A DNA stretch of 10,661 nt, from assembly GCA_044507975.1 (NCBI GenBank), contig JBIQIQ010000076.1:1-10661 (forward strand), in the 5' to 3' direction. The notes under the pieces were generated by a model, which saw only the letters and a program-made list of their open reading frames with translations, was not told the origin of the DNA and made no database searches. Within the stretch, counting starts at the first letter, position 1, and the number at the start of each line of letters is the position of its first letter. Made by a program: the position numbers and the translations under genes. Shown here in pieces: positions 1 through 5,699 of the stretch. Origin of the DNA: DASRWD01 sp044507975. Lineage in GTDB: Bacteria; Deinococcota; Deinococci; Deinococcales; Trueperaceae.

Positions 1-1
1 C

Positions 2-40
2 CACGTGTCGATCACCCTGGAGGAACGCAGTGGGAAATAA
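2..40 (+). CDS. rplV: 50S ribosomal protein L22, C-terminal end only
   Basis: The window opens inside the last codons of a gene that reads HVSITLEERSGK and stops at TAA 38-40. L22 proteins usually end in a beta strand of the type SHITVVV followed by charged residues, and L22 is the standard gene immediately before S3, so position and sequence agree. Only 12 residues are visible. L22 is a large-subunit protein that contacts 23S rRNA and lines the peptide exit tunnel. The reading frame overlaps the S3 start (GTG at 30) by 11 bp, and the S3 ribosome binding site GGAGG (19-23) lies inside it, so the two are probably translationally coupled. The identification is inferred mainly from context and the short match. 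Confidence 0.8.
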   Translation, partial: HVSITLEERSGK

Positions 41-788
41 GATCAATCCCGTCGGGTTCCGCCTCGGCGTGAACAAGCAGCCATCCGCGCACTGGTACGC
101 CAACCCCAAGGAGTACCCGCGTCTGCTCACCGAGGACGAGAGGATCCGGCAGGTCGTCAGGGATGACGTCGGCCACTCGGGCATCTCGCGCATCGACATC
201 GAGCGCGCCGCCCACAACGTAAACGTCACCATCCACACCGCCAAGCCCGGCGTCGTCATCGGCCGCGGCGGCGAGTCGATCAAGTCGCTCCGCGCGAAGC
301 TCGGCAAGTTCATCGGCGGCAACGTCGCCGTGAACGTGCAGGAGGTCGCCAACCCGAACACGAACGCGCCGCTCGTCGCCCAGCGCATCGCCGAGCAGCT
401 CGAGCGCCGCTTCGCGTTCCGGCGCGCGATGAAGCAGGCCGTCCAGCGGACGATGGAGTCGGGCGCCCGCGGCGTCAAGGTGCGCTGCTCCGGTCGCCTC
501 GGCGGTGCCGAGCAGGCCCGCCCCGAGTGGTACGCGGAGGGCCGCGTGCCCCTGCAGACGCTCCGCGCCGACATCGACTACGGCACGGCCGAGGCCCGCA
601 CCACCTACGGGATCATCGGCGTCAAGGCGTGGGTGTTCCACGGCGAGATCGTCGGCGACAAGCAGCGCCGCGCCGCGGTCGTCCCCCGCCCCAAGACCGA
701 GGACGACAAGAAGAAGCGCCGCCGCCCCCAGGCCCGTCGACGCGACGCGCGCGGCCGCGACGCCAAGCCGCGGGCGCGTAGGGACTGA
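30..788 (+). CDS. rpsC: 30S ribosomal protein S3
   Basis: S3 sits at the mRNA entry side of the 30S subunit and takes part in mRNA unwinding. The 252-residue product opens with MGNKINPVGFRLG, typical of S3. A type II KH domain follows, with its GxxG loop (IGRGG, about residues 77-81). The C-terminal S3 domain shows GVKVRCSGRLGGAEQAR (about 148-164) and LRADIDYG (about 178-185). From about residue 223 there is a highly basic tail rich in Arg and Lys, longer than in the shortest bacterial S3 proteins. The GTG start at 30 is supported by GGAGG at 19-23 and by the conserved N-terminus. It overlaps rplV by 11 bp and is followed after 5 bp by rplP. Confidence 0.98.
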   Translation: MGNKINPVGFRLGVNKQPSAHWYANPKEYPRLLTEDERIRQVVRDDVGHSGISRIDIERAAHNVNVTIHTAKPGVVIGRGGESIKSLRAKLGKFIGGNVAVNVQEVANPNTNAPLVAQRIAEQLERRFAFRRAMKQAVQRTMESGARGVKVRCSGRLGGAEQARPEWYAEGRVPLQTLRADIDYGTAEARTTYGIIGVKAWVFHGEIVGDKQRRAAVVPRPKTEDDKKKRRRPQARRRDARGRDAKPRARRD

Positions 789-793
789 AGCCG

Positions 794-1219
794 ATGCTGC
801 TACCGAAACGCGTCAAGTACCGCAAGCAGATGCGTGGCCGCATGACCGGGGCCGCCAAGGGAGGCGACTACGTCGCCTTCGGCGACTTCGGGCTCGTGGC
901 CATGGAGCCGGGCTGGGTCAGGTCGAACCAGATCGAGGCCTGCCGCATCACGATGAGCCGCTACTTCAAGCGCGGCGGCAAGATCTACATCCGGATCTTC
1001 CCCGACAAGCCCGTCACCAAGAAGCCGCAGGAAGTGCGCATGGGTAAGGGCAAGGGCGCCGTGGAGTACTGGGTCTCCGTCGTCAAGCCCGGCCGCGTGA
1101 TGTTCGAGGTCTCGAACGTCACCGAGGAGCAGGCCAAGGAGGCCTTCCGCCTCGCCTCGCACAAGCTGCCGATCAAGACCAAGATGGTCAAGCGGGAGAT
1201 CTACGATGAGATCCAGTGA
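794..1219 (+). CDS. rplP: 50S ribosomal protein L16
   Basis: L16 is a large-subunit protein near the A-site tRNA elbow and the peptidyl transferase region. The 141-residue product has the expected bacterial length and starts MLLPKRVKYRKQMRGR, the conserved L16 N-terminus. Further conserved stretches are RITMSRYFKRGGKIYIRIFP (about residues 51-70) and MGKGKGAVEYWV (about 83-94), the latter being the classic L16 signature. The end, LASHKLPIKTK, is also typical. The ribosome binding site is weak (GTAGGGA near 778-784), so initiation may depend on ribosomes finishing S3 five bases upstream. The last 14 bp overlap rpmC in another frame. Confidence 0.98.
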   Translation: MLLPKRVKYRKQMRGRMTGAAKGGDYVAFGDFGLVAMEPGWVRSNQIEACRITMSRYFKRGGKIYIRIFPDKPVTKKPQEVRMGKGKGAVEYWVSVVKPGRVMFEVSNVTEEQAKEAFRLASHKLPIKTKMVKREIYDEIQ

Positions 1220-1400
1220 GGCTCGCAGGCTGAGCGGCGAGGAGATCGCCGCCGAGGTCGAGAAGCGTCGTCAGGAGCTCCTCGACCTGCGCATCCAATC
1301 GGCGATCGGCCAGACCTCCAACCCGCGCAGGATCCGGGCAGCCAAGCGCGAGATCGCGCGGCTCCTCACCGTCGCCAAGGAGAAGGCAGAAGCACGATGA
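1206..1400 (+). CDS. rpmC: 50S ribosomal protein L29
   Basis: L29 is a small, mostly alpha-helical large-subunit protein close to the tunnel exit, where it helps form the docking site for factors such as SRP. The product is 64 residues, the usual length. It shows the two-helix pattern EEIAAEVEKRRQELLDLRIQ followed by the family signature RRIRAAKREIARLLTV near residues 41-56. The start ATG at 1206 lies inside rplP (14-bp overlap), with a ribosome binding site GGGAG at 1194-1198 and a 7-base spacer. The stop overlaps the rpsQ start as ATGA (1397-1400), so three consecutive genes here are linked by overlaps and are likely translated in a coupled way. Confidence 0.96.
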   Translation: MRSSEARRLSGEEIAAEVEKRRQELLDLRIQSAIGQTSNPRRIRAAKREIARLLTVAKEKAEAR

Positions 1401-1642
1401 AGAAGACGATGCAGGGCCGCGTCACGTCTGACAAGGCCGACAAGACCGTGACCGTCAACGTCGAGCGGCGCTTCAAGCACCCGCTCTACGGGAAGGTCGT
1501 GACCGTCTCGAAGAGCTACCTGGCTCACGACGAGGCGAACGAGTTCGGCGTCGGCGACGTCGTCGAGATCTCGTCGAGCCGCCCCATCAGCCGCCGCAAG
1601 CGCTGGGTGGTCACTCGCCTGGTCGAGAAGGCCAGGGCCTGA
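1397..1642 (+). CDS. rpsQ: 30S ribosomal protein S17
   Basis: S17 is an OB-fold protein that binds 16S rRNA early in 30S assembly. The product is 81 residues, similar to the E. coli form. It starts MKKTMQGRVTSDKADKTVTV and carries RRFKHPLYGKVV in the middle. The C-terminal family signature is GDVVEISSSRPISRRKRW (about residues 53-70), matching the general S17 pattern GDxVxIxExRPxSKxK with Ser replacing the usual Glu. The longer C-terminal helix found in Thermus S17 is absent. The gene starts in a 4-bp ATGA overlap with rpmC and is separated from rplN by 22 bp that hold the rplN ribosome binding site. Confidence 0.97.
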   Translation: MKKTMQGRVTSDKADKTVTVNVERRFKHPLYGKVVTVSKSYLAHDEANEFGVGDVVEISSSRPISRRKRWVVTRLVEKARA

Positions 1643-1664
1643 GGCCGTCGGAGACTAGGGAGAC

Positions 1665-2033
1665 ATGATCCAGCAGGAGACCTACCTCGACGTGGCCGAC
1701 AACTCCGGCGCCAGGCGCATCCAGTGCATCCGTGTGCTGGGCACCGGGCAGCAGTTCGTCGGCTCCGTTGGCGACGTGATCGTGGCGGCCGTCAAGGACG
1801 CCATCCCGCACGCCGCCATCAAGAAGGGCGAAGTGGTCAAGGCCGTCATCGTGCGCACCAAGAAAGAGGTCAGCCGCAAGGACGGCTCCTCGATCCGGTT
1901 CGACTCGAACGCGGCCGTGATCATCAACAACCAGAACGAGCCGCGCGGCACCCGCGTCTTCGGGCCCGTCGCGCGCGAGCTCCGCGAGAAGCGCTTCATG
2001 CGCATCGTCTCGCTGGCTCCGGAGGTGCTGTGA
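1665..2033 (+). CDS. rplN: 50S ribosomal protein L14
   Basis: L14 forms part of the subunit interface and bridge B8, and binds the silencing factor RsfS in other bacteria. The 122-residue product has the exact usual length. It starts MIQQETYLDVADNSGARRIQCIRV in the family pattern. The L14 signature runs from about residue 60: AVIVRTKKEVSRKDGS, then IRFDSNAAV. The end, RELREKRFMRIVSLAPEVL, is the conserved L14 C-terminus. A purine-rich ribosome binding site (AGGGAG) lies just before ATG 1665. The stop TGA shares its last base with the rplX start in a TGATG junction at 2031-2035. Confidence 0.98.
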   Translation: MIQQETYLDVADNSGARRIQCIRVLGTGQQFVGSVGDVIVAAVKDAIPHAAIKKGEVVKAVIVRTKKEVSRKDGSSIRFDSNAAVIINNQNEPRGTRVFGPVARELREKRFMRIVSLAPEVL

Positions 2034-2365
2034 TGCCGGCCCCCGTCAGCTCCAGGATCCGTAAGGGCGACCGCGTGCGCGTCATCGCCGGCAAGCACAA
2101 GGGCGAAGAGGGCGAGGTCATCGGCGTCCTTCGCGACAAGGGCCGCGTCCTGGTGAAGAACGTCAACATCATCAAGAAGGCGCGCAAGCCCACGCAGGAG
2201 AACCCGCGCGGCGGCTTCGTCGAGCAGGAGGCGAGCATCCACCTCAGCAACGTGCAGCTGCTCGACCCCAAGACCGGCAAGGTCACGCGTATCGGCGCGA
2301 AGGTCTCGGCCGACGGCACCAAGGTGCGGGTCGCCAAGGCCAGCGGCGCGGAACTGGACGAGTGA
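2033..2365 (+). CDS. rplX: 50S ribosomal protein L24
   Basis: L24 is an assembly-initiating large-subunit protein that binds the 5' end of 23S rRNA and sits near the tunnel exit. The product is 110 residues. It has an N-terminal KOW motif: KGDRVRVIAGKHKGEEGEVI (about residues 11-30). The family segments VLVKNVNIIKKARKPTQ and GGFVEQEASIHLSNVQLLDP follow. The start ATG 2033 is fixed by the TGATG overlap with rplN and by the position of the KOW motif. The frame stays open far upstream inside rplN, but that part has no similarity to anything and is not part of the gene. The C-terminal 30 residues are less typical, as usual for this family. Confidence 0.97.
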   Translation: MPAPVSSRIRKGDRVRVIAGKHKGEEGEVIGVLRDKGRVLVKNVNIIKKARKPTQENPRGGFVEQEASIHLSNVQLLDPKTGKVTRIGAKVSADGTKVRVAKASGAELDE

Positions 2366-2373
2366 GGTCGCAA

Positions 2374-2931
2374 GTGGCAGCCATGGAACAGGTTCAGTCG
2401 CCAAGCAAGCAGCGCTACCGCGACGTGCGGCAGCAGCTGATCGAGCGGCACGGTTACGACAACGTCATGGCCGTCCCGCGCATCCAGAAGGTCGTCGTGA
2501 ACATGGGCCTCGGCGAGGCCCGCGAGGACTCGAAGGTGCTCGAGCGCGCCAGCCGGGAGCTCTCGCAGATCACGCTGCAGCGTCCGTCGGTCACGCGCGC
2601 CAAGAAGTCGGTCTCGAACTTCAAGGTCCGCGCCGGCATGCCGGTCGGCCTGCGCGTCACGCTCCGCGGCGTGCGCATGTGGTCGTTCCTCGACCGCCTC
2701 ATCCACGTCGCGCTGCCGCGCGTCCGCGACTTCCGCGGCGTGCCGACGAACAGCTTCGACGGCCGCGGCAACTACAGCCTCGGCATCCGCGAGCAGATGG
2801 TGTTCCCCGAGATCGAGTACGACCAGGTCGACGCGACCCGCGGCTTCGACGTCACGATCGTGACGGACGCGAAGACCGACGAGGAAGCCCGCACCCTGCT
2901 CGAGCTCATCGGGATGCCGTTCAGGAAGTAA
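2374..2931 (+). CDS. rplE: 50S ribosomal protein L5
   Basis: L5 binds 5S rRNA and forms part of the central protuberance. The conserved parts are clear: VPRIQKVVVNMGLGEA near the N-terminus, RAGMPVGLRVTLRG in the middle, and FRGVPTNSFDGRGNYSLGI followed by VFPEIEYD towards the end. The start is uncertain. I chose GTG 2374 (185 residues) because GAGG at 2364-2367 lies 6 bases upstream. Alternatives in the same frame are GTG 2362 (189 residues), which would give a 4-bp GTGA overlap with rplX but has no good ribosome binding site, and ATG 2383, which lies 15 bases from the GAGG. All of these precede the conserved domain. S14 follows after 13 bp. Confidence 0.96.
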   Translation: MAAMEQVQSPSKQRYRDVRQQLIERHGYDNVMAVPRIQKVVVNMGLGEAREDSKVLERASRELSQITLQRPSVTRAKKSVSNFKVRAGMPVGLRVTLRGVRMWSFLDRLIHVALPRVRDFRGVPTNSFDGRGNYSLGIREQMVFPEIEYDQVDATRGFDVTIVTDAKTDEEARTLLELIGMPFRK

Positions 2932-2944
2932 GGGGAGGAGGACC

Positions 2945-3130
2945 ATGGCTACCAAGGCCCAGATCGCCAAGGCCGAACGCCGGCCCAAGTTCAAGGCCCG
3001 CCAGATCAACCGTTGCAGCCGCTGCGGACGTTCGCGCGCCTACCTGCGCGACTTCGGACTCTGCCGCATCTGCATGCGCGAGATGGCGCACAAGGGCTAC
3101 CTGCCCGGCGTCGTCAAGTCGAGCTGGTGA
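2945..3130 (+). CDS. rpsN: 30S ribosomal protein S14, zinc-binding short type
   Basis: S14 is a late-assembling protein of the 30S head. The 61-residue length and four cysteines mark this as the short zinc-binding (type Z, C+) form: C24 and C27 in NRCSRCGR, C40 and C43 in LCRICMRE. The end, AHKGYLPGVVKSSW, is the conserved C-terminus of this class. The start ATG 2945 follows a strong ribosome binding site (GGGGAGGAGG, just upstream). No zinc-free S14 paralogue is present nearby. The gene is followed by the only sizeable gap in the window, so S14 and S8 are less tightly joined than the other neighbours. Confidence 0.98.
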   Translation: MATKAQIAKAERRPKFKARQINRCSRCGRSRAYLRDFGLCRICMREMAHKGYLPGVVKSSW

Positions 3131-3248
3131 CCGTGCCGCCCTGGGGGCACCCTCGGGGCGCGGAGCGACGAGCAACAGAGAAGCACCAAGGAAGCGGGGT
3201 AGAGGTCCTCGCGCACGCGGGGAAACCGCCCCCACGGAGGAAGCAAGG
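3131..3248 (+). promoter_or_regulatory. 118-bp spacer with GC-rich hairpin before rpsH
   Basis: This is the longest non-coding stretch in a cluster where most junctions overlap or lie within 22 bp. A hairpin can be drawn at 3207-3222: CCTCGC pairs with GCGGGG (one T-G wobble) around the loop GCAC, extended by GGT (3204-3206) with ACC (3225-3227) across an AA bulge. The strand GGGG 3219-3222 could instead pair with the CCCC run near 3229-3232, so two exclusive folds are possible. The rpsH ribosome binding site GGAGGA (3236-3241) comes right after. No open frame with recognisable product and no -10-like AT-rich site was seen here. A role in controlling S8 translation is inference only. Confidence 0.4.
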
Positions 3249-3644
3249 ATGCAGACCGATCCGATAGCAGACATGCTGACGCGGATACGCAACGCCGCGG
3301 CGATCGCATCGCCGAGCGTCGACGTGCCGGCCAGCAACTTCAAGAAGGCGCTCGCGGAGATACTGATCCGCGAGGGTTACCTCAGGGACGTCGAGGTGGT
3401 CGAAGAAGGCGGCAGGGCTTACCTCCGCATCGGCCTCAAGTACGGCCCCAAGCGCAAGAGCGTCATCAACTCGATCCGCCGCGTCTCGAAGCCGGGGCGC
3501 CGCGCGTACACGAAGTCGAAGGGTGTCCCCGTCGTGCGCGGCGGCCTCGGGCTCGCGGTCATCTCGACCCCGCTCGGGCTGCTCGCCGACCGCGAGGCGC
3601 GCGCCCGCAACGTCGGCGGCGAGATCGTCTGCGAGGTCTGGTGA
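3249..3644 (+). CDS. rpsH: 30S ribosomal protein S8
   Basis: S8 is a primary 16S rRNA-binding protein of the 30S platform and, in E. coli, the autorepressor of the spc operon. The product is 131 residues. It begins MQTDPIADMLTRIRNA, the conserved S8 start, and ends with the RNA-binding C-terminal part: GLGLAVISTPLGLLADREAR (about residues 99-118), then NVGGEIVCEVW. The start ATG 3249 has GGAGGA at 3236-3241 with a 7-base spacer. The frame is open further upstream through the spacer into rpsN/rplE, but that extension is meaningless sequence. rplF begins one base after the stop. Confidence 0.98.
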   Translation: MQTDPIADMLTRIRNAAAIASPSVDVPASNFKKALAEILIREGYLRDVEVVEEGGRAYLRIGLKYGPKRKSVINSIRRVSKPGRRAYTKSKGVPVVRGGLGLAVISTPLGLLADREARARNVGGEIVCEVW

Positions 3645-3645
3645 G

Positions 3646-4188
3646 ATGTCGCGCATCGGCCGCAACCCCATCCAGCTCCCGCGCGGAGTCGAGATCAAGA
3701 ACGTCCGGCCCGGACGCGTAGAGGTCAAGGGACCCAAGGGCGTGCTGAACGTCGACGTCCACCAGGACCTGGGCTTCGAACTGGAGGACGGCGTCCTGAC
3801 GGTCACGCGCCAGACGGACGACCGCGACCAGCGCGCCCAGCACGGCCTGGCCCGCGCGCTCGTCTCGAACGCGGTCGTCGGGGTCTCCGAGGGCTACACG
3901 CGCAACCTCGAGATCCACGGCGTCGGCTTCCGTTGCCAGATGAAGGGGCAGAACCTCGAGCTCAGCCTCGGGTTCTCTCACCCCGTCGTCGTCGAGCCGC
4001 CGGAAGGCATCACGCTCACCGCCCCGGAGCCCACCAGGATCTCCGTCAGCGGGATCGACAAGCAGGCCGTCGGCCAGGTCGCAGCCAACATCCGCGCCCT
4101 GCGGCCGCCCGACGCCTACCACGGCAAGGGCGTCCGCTACGCGGGCGAGCAGGTCCGTCTGAAGCCCGGCAAGGCTGCCGCGCGCTGA
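3646..4188 (+). CDS. rplF: 50S ribosomal protein L6
   Basis: L6 lies near the sarcin-ricin loop and the GTPase factor site of the 50S subunit. The 180-residue product has the family length and two related halves. It starts MSRIGRNPIQLPRGVEI, followed by the VEVKGPKGVL strand. The second domain carries EIHGVGFRCQMKGQNLELSLGFSHPV. The C-terminal signature is RPPDAYHGKGVRYAGE (about residues 154-169), matching the usual RxPEPYKGKGIRY pattern. The start ATG 3646 follows the rpsH stop by a single base, so no separate spacer exists and re-initiation is likely. rplR follows after 11 bp. Confidence 0.98.
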   Translation: MSRIGRNPIQLPRGVEIKNVRPGRVEVKGPKGVLNVDVHQDLGFELEDGVLTVTRQTDDRDQRAQHGLARALVSNAVVGVSEGYTRNLEIHGVGFRCQMKGQNLELSLGFSHPVVVEPPEGITLTAPEPTRISVSGIDKQAVGQVAANIRALRPPDAYHGKGVRYAGEQVRLKPGKAAAR

Positions 4189-4199
4189 GGTCTTAACTG

Positions 4200-4553
4200 A
4201 TGAGCATGAACACCAACGTACGCAGGGAGCGTCGCACGAACCGGACGCGCCGCAACCTCAAGCGTCCCGTCGACACCGGCCGGCTCCGCCTGACCGTGTT
4301 CCGGAGCGCCAAGCACATCTACGCCCAGGTCGTCGACGACCGCACGGGCCGCACCGTCGCGGAAGCCAACACGAAGAACGTGGAGGTCTCCGGCGACAAG
4401 ACGGCGCAGGCCAAGGCGGTCGGAACGGCCGTCGCCGCACGCGCCCTCGAAGCGGGCGTGAGGCAGGTCGTCTTCGACCGCGGCCCGTTCAAGTTCCACG
4501 GCCGCGTCAAGGCACTAGCCGACGGGGCCCGCGAGGGAGGCCTCGAGTTCTGA
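4200..4553 (+). CDS. rplR: 50S ribosomal protein L18
   Basis: L18 binds 5S rRNA with L5 and helps build the central protuberance. The product is 117 residues, the usual bacterial length. Key stretches are RPRL-like DTGRLRLTVFRSAKHIYAQV (about residues 26-45), which is the family core, then the C-terminal VFDRGPFKFHGRVKALADGA and REGGLEF, the strongly conserved L18 end. The N-terminal 20 residues are Arg-rich (RRERRTNRTRRNLKR), as expected for the 5S-binding tail. ATG 4200 is preferred because GAGG at 4187-4190 lies 9 bases upstream; ATG 4206 in the same frame is a less well spaced alternative. The stop overlaps the rpsE start by one base (TGATG 4551-4555). Confidence 0.97.
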   Translation: MSMNTNVRRERRTNRTRRNLKRPVDTGRLRLTVFRSAKHIYAQVVDDRTGRTVAEANTKNVEVSGDKTAQAKAVGTAVAARALEAGVRQVVFDRGPFKFHGRVKALADGAREGGLEF

Positions 4554-5026
4554 TGGCTGACACCGACTTCGAAGACAAGGTCATATTCATCCGCCGCACC
4601 GCCAAGACCTACAAGGGCGGCAGGCGGTTCCGCTTCGGCGCCATGGTCGTCATCGGCGACCGCAACGGCCGCGTGGGCGTCGGCCTCGGCAAGGCCCGCG
4701 AGGTGCCCGTCGCCGTGCAGAAGGGCCAGTACGTCGCGCGTCGCAACATCATCCGCGTGCCGATCGAGGAGCCGGGCACGATCCCGCACGAGGTCGTCGG
4801 CGCGCACGGCACCAGCCGCGTGATGCTCAAGCCGGCGGGCGCCGGCACCGGGGTCATCGCCGGCAGCGTGCCCCGCGCGATCGTCGAGCTGGCGGGGTAC
4901 CGCAACCTCCTGACGAAGGAGCTCGGCTCCCGCAACCAGACCAACGTGGCTTACGCGGTCATCGAGGGCCTCAAGCAGCTCAAGACCTACGAGGAGGCCA
5001 AGCGGGAGCGGGAGAGCGCCCGATGA
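4553..5026 (+). CDS. rpsE: 30S ribosomal protein S5
   Basis: S5 helps form the mRNA entry channel and affects decoding accuracy. The 157-residue product has the N-terminal double-stranded-RNA-binding fold with the S5 signature GGRRFRFGAMVVIGDRNGR, then VGVGLGKAREVPVAVQKG (about residues 22-58). The C-terminal domain has GAGTGVIAGSVPRAIVELAG and LGSRNQTNVAYAVIEGL, both conserved in bacteria. The start is fixed by the one-base TGATG overlap with rplR. The stop overlaps the rpmD start as ATGA at 5023-5026. The acidic/basic tail EEAKRERESAR is short and unremarkable. Confidence 0.98.
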   Translation: MADTDFEDKVIFIRRTAKTYKGGRRFRFGAMVVIGDRNGRVGVGLGKAREVPVAVQKGQYVARRNIIRVPIEEPGTIPHEVVGAHGTSRVMLKPAGAGTGVIAGSVPRAIVELAGYRNLLTKELGSRNQTNVAYAVIEGLKQLKTYEEAKRERESAR

Positions 5027-5202
5027 AGGTCACCCTCGTTCGGAGCCTCATCGGCATACCCAAGGACCAGCGCGCGACCGTCAACGCCCTGGGCCTCCGC
5101 AAGACCGGCGACACCCGCGAGGTGGCGGAGAACGACAGCACCCGCGGGATGCTTCGGAAGGTCGCCTACCTGCTCGAGATCGAAGGGTGGGACCGTAAGT
5201 GA
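5023..5202 (+). CDS. rpmD: 50S ribosomal protein L30
   Basis: L30 is a small protein of the 50S subunit with a ferredoxin-like fold. The product is 59 residues, in the normal range. It reads MKVTLVRSLIGIPKDQRATV, then the family core ALGLRKTGDTREVAENDSTR with the conserved LGLRK turn, and ends KVAYLLEIE in the usual beta strand. It begins in an ATGA overlap with rpsE and ends in a GTGA overlap with rplO (5199-5202), so S5, L30 and L15 form an overlapping run. Many bacteria lack L30; its presence here is normal for Deinococcota. Confidence 0.96.
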   Translation: MKVTLVRSLIGIPKDQRATVNALGLRKTGDTREVAENDSTRGMLRKVAYLLEIEGWDRK

Positions 5203-5696
5203 AGCTCAACGAACTCCGTCCAGCTCCCGGCGCCAAGAAGGACAGGAAGCGCGTCGGACGCGGCGTGGGCAGCGGTCGTGGCAAGACCGCCGGGCGCGGC
5301 GAGAAGGGCCAGAAGAGCCGCTCCGGCTTCAGCCAAGGAGCGGGCTGGGAAGGTGGCCGCTCGCGGCTGATCATGCGCCTGCCCAAGCGCGGCTTCACCC
5401 GTCCCAAGGCCCCGATGCAGATCGTCAACCTGGGCGACCTCAACCTCTTCGCCGAGGGTGACGAGGTCGACGCCGTCGCCCTCAAGAGCCGCGGCCTGAT
5501 CCGCCGCGCCGACCACCCGGTCAAGCTGCTGGCGGACGGAGCGCTCGAGGTCGGCAAGCTGACGATCAAGGTCGACCTCGCCTCGCGCGCCGCCGCCGAG
5601 GCCGTGGCCACCGCCGGCGGCACCCTGGTGCTGCCAGCCGAGGAGGCGCAAGACGCCCCCGCGGGCTCCTCGGACGCCGAGTCCGAGGAGAGCTGA
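5199..5696 (+). CDS. rplO: 50S ribosomal protein L15
   Basis: L15 is a late-assembly protein whose long basic N-terminal arm threads through 23S rRNA domains. The product is 165 residues. The N-terminal arm is Gly/Arg/Lys-rich: MKLNELRPAPGAKKDRKRVG, then GRGVGSGRGKTAGRGEKGQK. It continues with GGRSRLIMRLPKRGFTRP, a standard L15 segment. The globular C-terminal half (about 75-148) is typical, including KAPMQIVNLGDL. The last 20 or so residues form an acidic, Ser-rich tail (EEAQDAPAGSSDAESEES) that is not part of the conserved fold. The GTG start at 5199 is in a 4-bp overlap with rpmD and matches the conserved N-terminus. secY starts 3 bp after the stop. Confidence 0.97.
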   Translation: MKLNELRPAPGAKKDRKRVGRGVGSGRGKTAGRGEKGQKSRSGFSQGAGWEGGRSRLIMRLPKRGFTRPKAPMQIVNLGDLNLFAEGDEVDAVALKSRGLIRRADHPVKLLADGALEVGKLTIKVDLASRAAAEAVATAGGTLVLPAEEAQDAPAGSSDAESEES

Positions 5697-5699
5697 CCG

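Noticed and set aside
505..1047. Plus-strand 180-codon frame overlapping S3 and L16
   Set aside because: It spans the junction of two certain genes in a different frame and its product is Arg/Ala/Pro-rich without any recognisable motif; a codon-bias shadow.
3133..3150. Hairpin GTGCC/GGCAC right after rpsN as a terminator
   Set aside because: The stem is only 5 bp with an 8-base loop and no run of T follows; GC-rich DNA gives many such pairs, and transcription must continue into rpsH.
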